Notes: generated by a model from the sequence alone, not told the origin. 64,000 nt of DNA from CADEDV01 sp964596345 (GCA_964596345.1 CAZQSZ010000006.1:124001-188000), one strand, 5' to 3'; counted from the stretch's first letter, positions 51,004 to 60,154 are shown. Program-made: numbers and translations.

Positions 51004-51996
51004 ATGAATTACGTAAATTTTCCTAAAGTAGAACTGCACCTGCACCTGGATTGCAGCCTTAGTTACGAGGTGGTCAGCCAGATCAACCCTGCTATCAGCT
51101 TTGCTGAATACCGGGAGTCTTTTGTGGCACCGCCCAAATGCACTGATCTGAAAGATTACCTGCTGCGGGCCATCAAAGGATTTGAGCTGATGCAAACCAA
51201 AGAACAGTTACGGTTGGTAACACTCGATCTATTTGAGCAGTTGAAAAGAGATCATATCATTTATGCCGAGATACGCTTTGCCCCGCTGCTGCATATTGCC
51301 CAGGGCTTGACTCCAACAGAAGTGGTGCAAACAATCCATGATGCGGCCGTTGAAGCCATCGAACAAACCGGCGTGATGGCAGGCTTGATACTTTGCACCC
51401 TCCGTCATCATACGGAAGAACAAAGCATGGAAACCGTACAATTGGCAGAAGCGTTTAAAAATACAGTCGTCGTGGGTTTTGATATTGCCGGGGATGAAGC
51501 CGGCTTTCCGGTCAGCAACCATATCAAAGCTTTTGAATATGCGCAGGCAAAAAAAATTCCCTGCACGGCCCATGCCGGTGAAGCCCGTGGTGCCGATAGT
51601 GTTTGGGAAACCCTGGAACATTTTCACCCTTCCCGGATCGGGCATGGCGTAAGAAGCTACGAGGATAAAAAATTGATTGATTTCCTGAAAGAAAAAAATA
51701 TTCACTTAGAAGTGTGCCCGACAAGTAATGTGCAGACCAATATTTTTGATACCATCAAAGAACACACGGCCGATAAAATTTATAAAAGTGGGGTTTCCAT
51801 GAGCATCAATACGGATGCCCGTACGATCTCCGATACCACATTGACCCGGGAGTATGACCTGATGGAACAATATTTTCAATGGACTAAACAACATTTCCTG
51901 GACTGCAACCTGGCGGCCATTGAACATGCGTTCTGCCCCACTGCCACCAAAGCAACAGTGAAAGAAAAACTGCTGGCAGCTTACACGAACGGCTGA
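51004..51996 (+). CDS. add: Adenosine deaminase
   Basis: Metal-dependent amidohydrolase of 330 residues that converts adenosine to inosine. KVELHLHLDCSLSYE supplies the HxH zinc ligands, with Cys where most enzymes have Gly; CTAHAGEARGADSV gives a His ligand and catalytic Glu; RIGHGVRSYED the next His; EVCPTSNVQT follows; and SINTDARTISDTTLTREY the Asp ligand, of the NTDxR type seen in Firmicutes and Bacteroidota enzymes and not NTDDP. The ATG at 51004 is preferred because it begins next to the conserved NFPKVELHLH. Purine salvage role is inferred from the family. Confidence 0.88.
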   Translation: MNYVNFPKVELHLHLDCSLSYEVVSQINPAISFAEYRESFVAPPKCTDLKDYLLRAIKGFELMQTKEQLRLVTLDLFEQLKRDHIIYAEIRFAPLLHIAQGLTPTEVVQTIHDAAVEAIEQTGVMAGLILCTLRHHTEEQSMETVQLAEAFKNTVVVGFDIAGDEAGFPVSNHIKAFEYAQAKKIPCTAHAGEARGADSVWETLEHFHPSRIGHGVRSYEDKKLIDFLKEKNIHLEVCPTSNVQTNIFDTIKEHTADKIYKSGVSMSINTDARTISDTTLTREYDLMEQYFQWTKQHFLDCNLAAIEHAFCPTATKATVKEKLLAAYTNG

Positions 51997-52029
51997 TTTT
52001 TCAGTTCTCGAATTCGGAACTGAAAAATC
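51995..52029. terminator. Palindromic terminator overlapping both stop codons
   Basis: GATTTTTCAGTTC/GAACTGAAAAATC with CGAATTCG in the centre. The left arm contains the end of the add stop codon, and the minus-strand stop of the next gene lies at 52001-52003 inside the same arm. Confidence 0.8.
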
Positions 52030-52252
52030 CCATGTCGTAAAGAATAGAGGAGGGTGCCTTATAATTGAGCAGGGTATTCTTAATAATACTGCTCAGCTCC
52101 TGCCGGCTCATGCAGAAGGCGGCGTTCACCAATGATAGTTTATAGGAATTGATCTTGAAATGGGCCAAACGGGCGGTCTGGGCGATATGATCATCTTCAA
52201 ATAAAAACTGGTCGGCAATATATGCCTGGTCGTTGTGGTATAGCTTGTTCAT
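52001..52252 (-). CDS. Small protein of unknown function
   Basis: Protein of 83 residues from the ATG at 52252 (MNKLYHNDQAYIADQFLFED); the longer frame starting at 52378 lacks conservation-like features and is rejected. The middle HFKINSYKLSLVNAAFCMSRQELSSIIKNTLLNY (pattern) looks like an alpha/beta domain with a C-terminal helix. No signal peptide. Convergent with add, with stop codons sharing one palindromic terminator. Family not recognised. Confidence 0.6.
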   Translation of the reverse strand: MNKLYHNDQAYIADQFLFEDDHIAQTARLAHFKINSYKLSLVNAAFCMSRQELSSIIKNTLLNYKAPSSILYDMGFFSSEFEN

Positions 52253-52404
52253 ACGAACGGATATTGGTTTTATCAGGATTTGGACATAACAGTAACGGTA
52301 AAAAAACCGGAAAATTGCTTGCCGGGCGGCTGGAAATGAAAAGTCCGTGGCTTGCGCCTGTAACCGGCTCAAAACCACGGACCGTAAAGACTGAACGCTA
52401 CCAG

Positions 52405-52812
52405 TTATTTGGCTTCAGCAGCACCGGGAATCTTTTTTAAAGCTTCTGCCAGGGTGGCTCTTTCTTTGGAGACTCTCCGACCCCGGAAGAACAAATAGAG
52501 ATTAAAGAAAAGCATGATACCAAGATAGATACTGAATCCGCCGATCTTGGTGCTCAGGATCTCCAGCATACTGCGGCTGTCAAAAATTTCAGCCGTCACT
52601 TCCATGATCACCAGGGCGAAACCGAGGTTCAGTAAATAGAAACCGGTTTCAAAAAGCTTGTTGGTGGATAAAGCAATATCCGACCGCCCGTGAAAAATAT
52701 CCAGCATAAAAGCACGGCTGTTGCGGAAGAGGGTATGCGCCACGTACCAGGTCAGTACAATAACAATAGGGAGATAAATGAGATAGGCGATGAAATTAAG
52801 TGAGTTGTTCAT
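52405..52812 (-). CDS. Three-helix membrane protein, paralogue 2 of a tandem pair
   Basis: Inner-membrane protein of 135 residues with hydrophobic segments at ~8-26, ~58-78 and ~92-112. Shared features with the upstream paralogue: RN.R....L..G, NK...TGFYLLNLGFALVIM and KIGGFSIYLGIMLFFNLYLFF. Function unknown. Its start codon overlaps the end of the upstream gene by 17 bases, so both are expressed from one message. Confidence 0.78.
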   Translation of the reverse strand: MNNSLNFIAYLIYLPIVIVLTWYVAHTLFRNSRAFMLDIFHGRSDIALSTNKLFETGFYLLNLGFALVIMEVTAEIFDSRSMLEILSTKIGGFSIYLGIMLFFNLYLFFRGRRVSKERATLAEALKKIPGAAEAK

Positions 52813-53176
52813 GATCGTATGATTTATGGTGTAAGGAATGAGTTTGCTTTTGACTGAAAAGAAAAATGACGGCCATGTTCATAAAGTGGATCACCGCCAG
52901 TGTCAGCATGATCTTACCGGTCATACTGGTTATACTCACCAGCATTTCTGTCCAGGTATGGATCGTCTTCCAGGAACGGATCATTAACGCAGCATAGCCC
53001 AGGTTGAGCAGGTAATATCCCACCAGTAATGCCTTGTTGATAAAACCGGTCAGTTTTTCATCTCCCTTTAATAACCGGAGAATATACAAACGGCCATTCC
53101 GGTAAAAAACGAACCCGACATGAACGGTAATAAACCAGGTGATGAGTAAGTAGAAGATGTAAGTGAGGGTGTTCAT
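52796..53176 (-). CDS. Three-helix membrane protein, paralogue 1 of a tandem pair
   Basis: Inner-membrane protein of 126 residues with the same layout as its downstream neighbour: YIFYLLITWFITVHVGFVFYRNGR (helix 1), NKALLVGYYLLNLGYAALMI (helix 2) and KIMLTLAVIHFMNMAVIFLF (helix 3), then a His-rich cytosolic tail (HSLHHKSYDHE). The RNGR and YLLNLG motifs are conserved between the two. Probably a tandem duplication; the pair may form a hetero-oligomer. No known function. Confidence 0.78.
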   Translation of the reverse strand: MNTLTYIFYLLITWFITVHVGFVFYRNGRLYILRLLKGDEKLTGFINKALLVGYYLLNLGYAALMIRSWKTIHTWTEMLVSITSMTGKIMLTLAVIHFMNMAVIFLFSQKQTHSLHHKSYDHEQLT

Positions 53177-53272
53177 AGCAGTGTGTTGGCGTGATACAAT
53201 CCCTTTGACGGCTCAAAGATAATTGTGTTTTTCATATTTTCAATATTTTCTGAAAATTAATTTAAAATAAAA

Positions 53273-53290
53273 CCCCGGCCATTGCCGGGG
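53273..53290 (-). terminator. Terminator of the signalling operon tail
   Basis: Stem CCCCGGC/GCCGGGG with a T-rich run on the minus strand, 26 bases after the stop at 53316. Confidence 0.75.
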
Positions 53291-53315
53291 CTGCTGCATA
53301 CCATCCACTCAACCA

Positions 53316-54032
53316 TCAAAAAGGTTGTACCCTCCCGGAACCTGATATATGCGTGGTAATAACCGGGTTGCCCCTGTAACGGACTGACCCACTGCCGGAG
53401 ATACGGGCCTCCAGGCTTTGCAGCAGGTTGACCCAGATATCGCCGGAGCCGCTGGTCTCGGTCACTGCTTTATCGGATACCACTCCTCCAAGGTCGATCT
53501 TCCCGCTGCCGCTGATGCGGAGTGATTGTTCTTTGATAAGACCACTTGCCACTTTAATATCACCGGATCCGCTGACCGTAGCGGTGAGTTTATCCGTTAA
53601 ACTAATATGATCGGCATGGATACTTCCCGATCCACTGACACGAAGGTTACAGGTAGTGGCACTGAGGCTGCCGGTCATAAAGAAATTACCGGAACCACTG
53701 AGATTGACCATATCAGCAAAAGGAGCACTTATATTGACGGTAATATCTTCATGTGATTTGACCCGTTTGCCATCTTTGATCTTGATGACCAGTTCATCAC
53801 CCACTTTATTCGTTTCTAAAATATCCAGGATATTCTGCTGTGCCTGCACTTCTACTTTGTATACAGGATCGATCTTATAATTTACCCTGCCACTGATACT
53901 GACGGACACCCCTTTAAAACCGGTAACGCTTCTTGTTTGTGTTACCACGGGGCCCTCTCCTACTACTTTTTCACAAGAAGTAAAGAATACTGATGAAAGA
54001 ACTGCTAATAATACAATACTTGTCTTTTTCAT
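53316..54032 (-). CDS. Head-GIN domain (DUF2807) lipoprotein
   Basis: Lipoprotein of 238 residues: MKKTSIVLLAVLSSVFFTSC gives a lipobox with Cys-20. The mature part is a beta-solenoid of the head-GIN type with serial SGSG turns (LSGSGNFFMTG, VSGSGSIHAD, VSGSGDIKVA, ISGSGKIDLGG, TSGSGDIWVN, ISGSGSVRYRG). FKGVSVSISGRVNYKI at the start is typical. Such proteins are common near sigma/FecR loci, but their function is unknown. The gap to the TonB receptor gene upstream is 126 bases; it may be the last gene of the operon. Confidence 0.88.
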   Translation of the reverse strand: MKKTSIVLLAVLSSVFFTSCEKVVGEGPVVTQTRSVTGFKGVSVSISGRVNYKIDPVYKVEVQAQQNILDILETNKVGDELVIKIKDGKRVKSHEDITVNISAPFADMVNLSGSGNFFMTGSLSATTCNLRVSGSGSIHADHISLTDKLTATVSGSGDIKVASGLIKEQSLRISGSGKIDLGGVVSDKAVTETSGSGDIWVNLLQSLEARISGSGSVRYRGNPVITTHISGSGRVQPF

Positions 54033-54158
54033 GATTTGTTGTTTTTGATAATTGATAAGGTTTATATGCTATTTAAATTTTACAAAATTCAATGCTGGTT
54101 TAACTACAGTCAAGAACTATTGTCATGAACTGAACTGTTGGGCTATTGAACTGCTGTA

Positions 54159-56489
54159 TCAGAACTCCACTTTATAATTCAATACGGGAATGATACCGGT
54201 CTGGTACAGGTTTTTAATTTGTTCTTTGTCTTTATCATAATACTGGTTGAACAGGTTCAGGCGGTTGGTCAGGTTCTGTATGTCCAGTGATAAGGTGCTC
54301 GTCATGTGCCTGCGGTTCCATTTGATGCTTACCCGCAGGTCCGTTCTGAAATAAGCCGGGTTTTGCAAACTGTAGGCTTCCTTTTCTTTGAATACGGTAT
54401 AGCCTGCCGATCTTGATGCTGCCAGGTCAATAGGTGTTGTCCTTAATCCTCCCGCAGCAATCGTCCGCAGGTTCAGCCCGATCGTTTTCGATTTTCGCTC
54501 ATTTACAAAATCCTTCCCGGTAATGAGGGTGATAATATAGTTCCCGTTGAATCTTGTGTTTCGTTCTATTCCATCCGCTGCCGTATATTTTGACTGGTAG
54601 AAGGAATTACTGAGGGTGAAGTAGAAATGATCCTGCAGGTATCTTTCCAGTGACAATTCCACGCCATAGTTCTTTCCCTTTCCTTTATTCACCAATGGAT
54701 CGGTTATATAATCATATTCAATGTTCAGGGTGGAAATGGTACTGCTGTCATGCGTTGCAACCGGCACATTGAATAACTGCTGGTAATATACTTCTGCCTT
54801 CAGCTGCATATTCTTTGCCAGCCGGTAACTGTATGAGAGCACATAATGATGCGAACCGGTCAGGTCCAAATTCCTGTTGGGCATTATAGTTTCACCCGAT
54901 GGCAAAGTCGTTTGTGCAAAATAAACATTGAGTGTCTGCACCTGGCTGTGTAATCCATAACCCGCTGCCAGGCTGCTGCGGTTACTCATGTTCCATTTAG
55001 CAGAAAGTCTTGGTTCAACAGAAGATGTATTATTATGCGCCAGCCCCAGGTAATGCAGCCCGGCTGTCAGTGCCACTTCATTCGATGGCTTATATTGCCA
55101 TTGTGCAAATGCCTGTCTGGTGGGGGTACTGCCCCTGCTGTTCAGTTTTTCTTCGAGCGGATCACCATCATGGTCTGCTGATAACCTGTAAAATTTATAG
55201 TTGATCTCTTTATTAATAAATCCTGCCCGCAGGTTCAGCCGCTTACTGAATTGATAATTGGCCGTGATATTGAATAAAAGATTTTTGGTTATAAATTTTT
55301 CCCGGTGGGTTGTGGTCAATGAAAGATCATCTTCTGTAAAATCTTCATCATAGGCAATTTTGGTTGTGGAAATTCCAATGCCTGTATTGATCTTTAATTT
55401 ACTGCCCACCAGCAAGGAATGGTTGATCCCACTCATTCCTGTATTGGAAATAAATGTTGAAACATAGCGGTCTCCCCGGCTCTCCCACTTGGAAGAATCT
55501 TTTTCCGGCTGGTAATCCTGGTCGCTCAATCCACCAAAACCAAAGATGGTAAAGCTCCCTGCTTTTTTAGTGGGAAGAAAAATATGGTAAGAAAGATCCT
55601 GGAAATTGGTCATGTTATCATTGGGCAGCACCCCGATCTTTCCCAGCAAGGAAAGCGTTGAATACCGGTAATTGATAAGATAGGAACCTTTATAGTTTTT
55701 GGAGAAGGGTCCTTCAGCCGAAGCATTCAATCCCAACACACCAGCCTGCAGGGAAAATTCTTTTTTCTCATTATTCCCTTTTCTCAGTTTCAGATCGAAT
55801 ACGCCACTCAGGGCATTTCCATATTCGGCTGCAAAAGCAGAGGTCACAAAATCTGAATTCGCCAATAACTGGGAACTGAGAATAGAGATACCTCCGCCGC
55901 TTAATCCCGGCTGGCTGAAATGGTTCGGCGAAGGAATATCCATGCCTTCCATTCTCCATAACAAACCGGTGGGGGAATTACCGCGGATGATAATATTGTT
56001 ATTCCCGTCATCATTGGCCATTACCCCGGGGAAAGAAGCGGCCATGCGTAAAGGGTCATTTACCGCCGCTGCATATTTCTGTGTTTCTTCTACCGTAAAG
56101 GCTCTTGCACTGACGGCACTCATATCATTGAGTGGCTTATTCTTTTTATTATTGGCTTTAATGACCACTTCGCTTTCCGTACGCACCAATATTTCGAGCG
56201 GAACTGTCAATACCGTTTCTTTACCTGAATTAATAACAATATTATCCAGTACGGCCTCTTTAAAACCAGAAAAGCTGACGATAATTCGATAAGTACCGAC
56301 TGCGAGATTCCTGAAACGAAAGATCCCGTTTGCATCAGTGATCACGGATTGATCACCGATCGTTACGGTAGCACCCTGCAGGGGTTGTTGTAAAACCTGG
56401 TCGGTGACAGTACCCCGGAGTTGTTGGGTGAACTGCGCTTTGGTGACCAGTGTTAACAAGGATAAGGCAATGAGAAAACGAATCTTCAT
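54159..56489 (-). CDS. TonB-dependent outer-membrane receptor without STN domain
   Basis: Outer-membrane transporter of 776 residues. Signal peptide (MKIRFLIALSLLTLVTKAQ), a carboxypeptidase-regulatory-like domain (~22-110, LRGTVTDQVLQQPLQGATVTIGD), a plug (~115-230: VNDPLRMAASFPGV, NNIIIRGNSPTGLLWRMEGMDIPSPNHF) and a 22-strand-type barrel with DLRVSIKWNRRHMTSTLSLDIQNLTNR near the end, finishing LNYKVEF. Substrate unknown. The N-terminal STN signalling domain found on FecA-type receptors is lacking; it is present on the protein encoded just upstream. Confidence 0.88.
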   Translation of the reverse strand: MKIRFLIALSLLTLVTKAQFTQQLRGTVTDQVLQQPLQGATVTIGDQSVITDANGIFRFRNLAVGTYRIIVSFSGFKEAVLDNIVINSGKETVLTVPLEILVRTESEVVIKANNKKNKPLNDMSAVSARAFTVEETQKYAAAVNDPLRMAASFPGVMANDDGNNNIIIRGNSPTGLLWRMEGMDIPSPNHFSQPGLSGGGISILSSQLLANSDFVTSAFAAEYGNALSGVFDLKLRKGNNEKKEFSLQAGVLGLNASAEGPFSKNYKGSYLINYRYSTLSLLGKIGVLPNDNMTNFQDLSYHIFLPTKKAGSFTIFGFGGLSDQDYQPEKDSSKWESRGDRYVSTFISNTGMSGINHSLLVGSKLKINTGIGISTTKIAYDEDFTEDDLSLTTTHREKFITKNLLFNITANYQFSKRLNLRAGFINKEINYKFYRLSADHDGDPLEEKLNSRGSTPTRQAFAQWQYKPSNEVALTAGLHYLGLAHNNTSSVEPRLSAKWNMSNRSSLAAGYGLHSQVQTLNVYFAQTTLPSGETIMPNRNLDLTGSHHYVLSYSYRLAKNMQLKAEVYYQQLFNVPVATHDSSTISTLNIEYDYITDPLVNKGKGKNYGVELSLERYLQDHFYFTLSNSFYQSKYTAADGIERNTRFNGNYIITLITGKDFVNERKSKTIGLNLRTIAAGGLRTTPIDLAASRSAGYTVFKEKEAYSLQNPAYFRTDLRVSIKWNRRHMTSTLSLDIQNLTNRLNLFNQYYDKDKEQIKNLYQTGIIPVLNYKVEF

Positions 56490-56569
56490 GTTCTTCTTTG
56501 TTGTAGTTGATTAATGGTTTTATACTACAACAACTGAAGTAATTCTTACCCCTACCCGTTAACAAAATT

Positions 56570-58396
56570 TTAGAAGAAATGGATACCGGCACTCCAGGCA
56601 AACCAGCCTTTCACTTTATCACTGAAATTATATTTTGTATACCCGGAAGGCGGAACCGGGAAACGATAGCCGCTGATCGCAGTTGACTGATCGGATATAT
56701 ACACATTAAAAGAAGGCCCGGCGAAAAACGAAACATACTTATTCAGCTTCACATGCAGGTTCAGCTGAAACTTATTGAGGATATTGGTATAATCCCAGGA
56801 ACCCAGATAGAGATATTGAGAACTTAGCTCTGGATTTAGTGTCAGTGATTTTCTTTTATTCAATGCAAGTTCACTGCCCAGGCCATATCCAAAGCCATAT
56901 ACTTTGGCTGAATCACTCAGATTCGCTCCCGCCACCAGGATACTGTATAATCTGGCATTCCCGGTTTTGAAAGCGGCATTCACATTCATCACTTCGTTGG
57001 TAGAGAAGCTGAGCTTATGATAACCTTTCAATACAATATTGATGAGCCCGATACTATATCCCTCTGAGGTATCACAGATATTGATGAGGCCAAACTGCAC
57101 ACCCTTTAGTTTTTTAGTGTAGTTGAATACACCGGATATTTGTACCCCGTTGATCTCTTTATTACTGAAGTTCAGTACCCCGGCGATCTGCACACCGCTT
57201 ACTTTTTTCCGGGAGAAATTGCCCACCCCACTCACCTGCACCCCTTTCACACTATCGGTGACATGATTATAAACACCGGCGACCTGGAACCCGGTGAAAT
57301 TACCTTTGACCACGTTGTTAACCCCGGCAGCCTGGAATGCTTTCACTGAATCTAACACCATATTATTGACTCCGGCGATCTGCACACCTTTTACTTCACC
57401 ACCTACGGCATTGAACAAACCGGCGGCCTGGAAATATTTTACTTCATTCTTATTGATATTAAACAACCCACCGATCTCCATTCCGTTGGTACCGGCCGTA
57501 TAACCTCCCAATGCATTCAGGGAAAAATTGTTGACGACCTGCCCGCCCATCCGGCCATGTGATCCCAAACCGGGAACAAAAGAAAACTGGAACGGGCGGG
57601 TGGTAAAGAATTTTTTCAGGTTCAGGCTTTGCACTTTCTGTTTGGCAGATAACAAAAACCGCCCCATACCGGTGCGTTCCACTTTGATCGAATCTCTTTT
57701 GACTATATTATTAATAGTGTCAATTGGTTTTTCATCCTTCACTGAATCGGTGAGTAAATAATCTTCCGGGCTGATAACGATCCTGTCCTGCTCCCTGTCC
57801 AATGGCATCATGGTAATGGTCAGTTCCTGGCTGAGCCTCGGCTGAATGACGATAGAAGTATCCTCGTAAAATTCTTTGCTTATCGTTAGCGTGGCTGTAC
57901 TGGCTTTACTGCTTTTTAGTTTCAGTTTAAAAAAACCTTCGTGGTCCGTTAATGCGGACACTAATTGCCGCTTTTCATACACACTGGCTTCGTTGATAGC
58001 AGTTCCTGATTGCTCATCGTACACATGGCCGCTTACAGCATAAATTCTTTCTTCAGTTACCGCTTTATTTGTAACAATGGTCATTCGTATCGGTGCCCGG
58101 CGGATAATGATATAGTTGCCGCTTTCCCTGAATTCGTAGGCAGTATTGAAAAGGGTACTTAATATCTCCTTCACGGTTTTGTCACGGGCATTCAATGTAA
58201 CCAGGCTATCTTTCTTTATAATATTTGAGTTGTACGAAAAATAGAAATCGCCTTTATTACTCAGAATCTCCAGTACATTATCCAGCCGTTGCCTGTTCAC
58301 TTCCAGGGAAATATTTTTACCTAAAAGATTTTGCCCCCAACAGCCCAGGCTCACAAAAAGAAGAACTACCGCTCCCAAAAATTGACCGTATCTCAT
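56570..58396 (-). CDS. STN-domain protein with GVQ/AGV-N beta-solenoid repeats
   Basis: Exported protein of 608 residues from the ATG at 58396 (the longer frame uses TTG inside the fecR end). After a signal peptide ending CWGQ, residues ~25-110 form a secretin/TonB short N-terminal (STN) domain: NLLGKNISLEVNRQRLDNVLEILSNKGDFYFSYNSN and VKEILSTLF. A carboxypeptidase-like domain follows (~120-200), then ~10 copies of a 20-residue repeat (~310-465) with consensus .GVQ(I/V)AGV.N, like LA_2272-type surface repeats, and a C-terminal barrel-like segment ending in Phe. It links a FecR-sensing domain to a surface solenoid. Function inferred only from order and domains. Confidence 0.82.
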   Translation of the reverse strand: MRYGQFLGAVVLLFVSLGCWGQNLLGKNISLEVNRQRLDNVLEILSNKGDFYFSYNSNIIKKDSLVTLNARDKTVKEILSTLFNTAYEFRESGNYIIIRRAPIRMTIVTNKAVTEERIYAVSGHVYDEQSGTAINEASVYEKRQLVSALTDHEGFFKLKLKSSKASTATLTISKEFYEDTSIVIQPRLSQELTITMMPLDREQDRIVISPEDYLLTDSVKDEKPIDTINNIVKRDSIKVERTGMGRFLLSAKQKVQSLNLKKFFTTRPFQFSFVPGLGSHGRMGGQVVNNFSLNALGGYTAGTNGMEIGGLFNINKNEVKYFQAAGLFNAVGGEVKGVQIAGVNNMVLDSVKAFQAAGVNNVVKGNFTGFQVAGVYNHVTDSVKGVQVSGVGNFSRKKVSGVQIAGVLNFSNKEINGVQISGVFNYTKKLKGVQFGLINICDTSEGYSIGLINIVLKGYHKLSFSTNEVMNVNAAFKTGNARLYSILVAGANLSDSAKVYGFGYGLGSELALNKRKSLTLNPELSSQYLYLGSWDYTNILNKFQLNLHVKLNKYVSFFAGPSFNVYISDQSTAISGYRFPVPPSGYTKYNFSDKVKGWFAWSAGIHFF

Positions 58397-58409
58397 CACA
58401 CTTATTGAA

Positions 58410-59354
58410 TTATTCAAGGATTATTTTATCACCGGTCTTTGTAACCTTAATACTAAAGGTCAGCCGGATCACTTCCAGCACCTGGTCCAATGATTCGTTG
58501 ACAAAAGTGGTATTCATCCGAAGGTTCTTTAGTTCAGCTCTCCCGATTTCAATATTGGTTCCGTAGGCTTCATTCAGTACCTCCACCAGTTTCCAGAGCG
58601 GCGTATCATCACATACAAATTCTTTGCTGCGGTAATAATTATACAGCTGATCGCTTACCACCTGTTTTGCCGCCATCGCCGTATCAGCAGCACCGACCAG
58701 GATTTTTTCCCCTGCTTTCAGTTCAACCGTTTTACCGTTTTTAGTAACTCTTACTATACCCGTTTCCACCAGCACTTCTGTTTGACCCTGGTGACTTTTA
58801 ATATTGAAAGAAGTACCCACCACGGTTACCTGCACATCATTCACATCAATCACAAAAGGTTTTTGCTTATCGGGAGTCACGTTAAAGAAAGCTTCTCCTT
58901 TTAAATTAACCTTCCTCGTATTGCCTTTAAATTTTGATGGATAACTGATGGAAGAATTTTTATTCAGTACCACCACTGATCCGTCCGATAAAGTATCACT
59001 CACTACCTGCTGTTGTGTCTGCACCACTAATTCTTTGACAGCTGTATCCGTACTGAATAAATTATAGCCCAGCCATCCCAGGCTAACCAATACGATAACA
59101 GCTGCCGCCACTTTCATCCAGGCAAAACGGCTGCGTTGTGCTGTTATCTTACTCTCTTCACTTTTATTGATCCGCTGTTGAAATTTTTCCCAGGCCATCT
59201 CCGTATCCACGGTGGATACCGCTGCCAGTTGCCGGCTGCTTTCCCAAATTCGCTTCAACTGGTCGTAATACGCCTGGTTCGCCGGATCTTCCTTCATCCA
59301 TTGCTGCAGCAGTTGCTGTTCTGCTGCATTGGTCTCCCCCAGCAGTTGCTTCAC
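58410..59354 (-). CDS. FecR-family anti-sigma factor
   Basis: Single-pass inner-membrane regulator of about 314 residues. Cytosolic N-terminal domain (KQLLGETNAAEQQLLQQWMKE, ~1-80), one TM helix (FAWMKVAAAVIVLVSLGWLGYNLF, ~85-107) and a periplasmic FecR domain (VVVLNKNSSISYPSKF, RKVNLKGEAFFNVTPDKQKPF, VVGTSFNIKSH, ELKAGEKILVG), then a C-terminal STN-like domain (MNTTFVNESLDQVLEVIRLTFSI). It relays a surface signal to the sigma factor encoded upstream. The conserved start (LEEKFYHINDDLLVKQ) is encoded upstream of the GTG at 59354 and no ATG/GTG/TTG precedes it; see findings. Confidence 0.85.
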   Translation of the reverse strand: MKQLLGETNAAEQQLLQQWMKEDPANQAYYDQLKRIWESSRQLAAVSTVDTEMAWEKFQQRINKSEESKITAQRSRFAWMKVAAAVIVLVSLGWLGYNLFSTDTAVKELVVQTQQQVVSDTLSDGSVVVLNKNSSISYPSKFKGNTRKVNLKGEAFFNVTPDKQKPFVIDVNDVQVTVVGTSFNIKSHQGQTEVLVETGIVRVTKNGKTVELKAGEKILVGAADTAMAAKQVVSDQLYNYYRSKEFVCDDTPLWKLVEVLNEAYGTNIEIGRAELKNLRMNTTFVNESLDQVLEVIRLTFSIKVTKTGDKIILE

Positions 59355-59403
59355 CAGCAGGTCATCGTTAATATGGTAGAATTTTTCTTCCAGGGTGTTG
59401 GTA

Positions 59404-59973
59404 TTAAAAATGAATAAATAAAAACAGCAGGGTTAAAAAATCAACCAGTTTAAGACGCAGTTGCTTTAGCGCCTTTCCCATCTGGTTTTCGACAGTCTTT
59501 ATGGAAATATCCAATTGATCAGCGATCTCCCGGTATTTCATGTCTTCAAAACGGCTGAGCTGGAAAACAGTACGGCATTGTTCCGGCAGCTCATTCAATG
59601 CTTCCCGTATCTTTTGTTCCAGTTCCTTGCTGATCATCTTCGCCGGTCCGTTCACAGATTCATTCTTCATACTATACGCCACATGTAACTGGTGATTCGC
59701 TTTTACTTTCTGGTGCTTCAGCTGGTTCAGGCATTGATTGTGAACAGCCCGGTATAAATAAGCTGCCACTGAACCGGAGAAAGAAAGATGCTCTGCTCTT
59801 TCCCATAATTTAAAAAATACCTGCTGCACGGCCTCTTCTGCATCGGCTTCCTCTTTCAGTATCGTGCAGGCATAGGCATGCAGGTTCTTAAAATACATTT
59901 TAAAAACCTCCTCAAAAGCGGACGAATCTCTCTTCGCCAGCTGTGCCGTAAGGGTGTGCTCCTGCAATTCCAT
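59404..59973 (-). CDS. ECF sigma factor (FecI/RpoE type)
   Basis: RNA polymerase sigma-70 family protein of 189 residues from the ATG at 59973; a TTG at 60018 is not used because the promoter overlaps it. Region 2: AFEEVFKMYFKNLHAYACTILKEEADAEEAVQQVFFKLWER. Region 4: ALNELPEQCRTVFQLSRFEDMKYREIADQLDISIKTVENQMGKALKQLR. Both are typical of Bacteroidota FecI-like factors. It probably transcribes the downstream fecR-STN-receptor genes. The C-terminus ends in an unusual LTLLFLFIHF tail. Confidence 0.92.
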   Translation of the reverse strand: MELQEHTLTAQLAKRDSSAFEEVFKMYFKNLHAYACTILKEEADAEEAVQQVFFKLWERAEHLSFSGSVAAYLYRAVHNQCLNQLKHQKVKANHQLHVAYSMKNESVNGPAKMISKELEQKIREALNELPEQCRTVFQLSRFEDMKYREIADQLDISIKTVENQMGKALKQLRLKLVDFLTLLFLFIHF

Positions 59974-60015
59974 GCTGATGGCCCTGAGTCCTTGTTCTGC
60001 TATTAAAGCTGCGCC

Positions 60016-60044
60016 CAAAAGTACTTTTTACTATAACACCCCAA
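60016..60044 (-). promoter_or_regulatory. Promoter of the ECF sigma operon
   Basis: Minus strand TTG (60044-60042), 18 bases, TACTTTTG (60023-60016). Matches the housekeeping Bacteroidota consensus, about 43 bases before the ATG at 59973. Confidence 0.6.
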
Positions 60045-60154
60045 CTACCGTTTACCCCTATTTAAGCATGAAAAATAGTTTCGGTTGAACAGGCTGAGAA
60101 GTTACCGGGATGGATTGTCCTTCCCGGCTCCCTGAAAATACCACGAAGTGGGAA

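Noticed and set aside
51229..51705. 158-codon frame opposite adenosine deaminase
   Set aside because: Antisense shadow of a complete catalytic gene.
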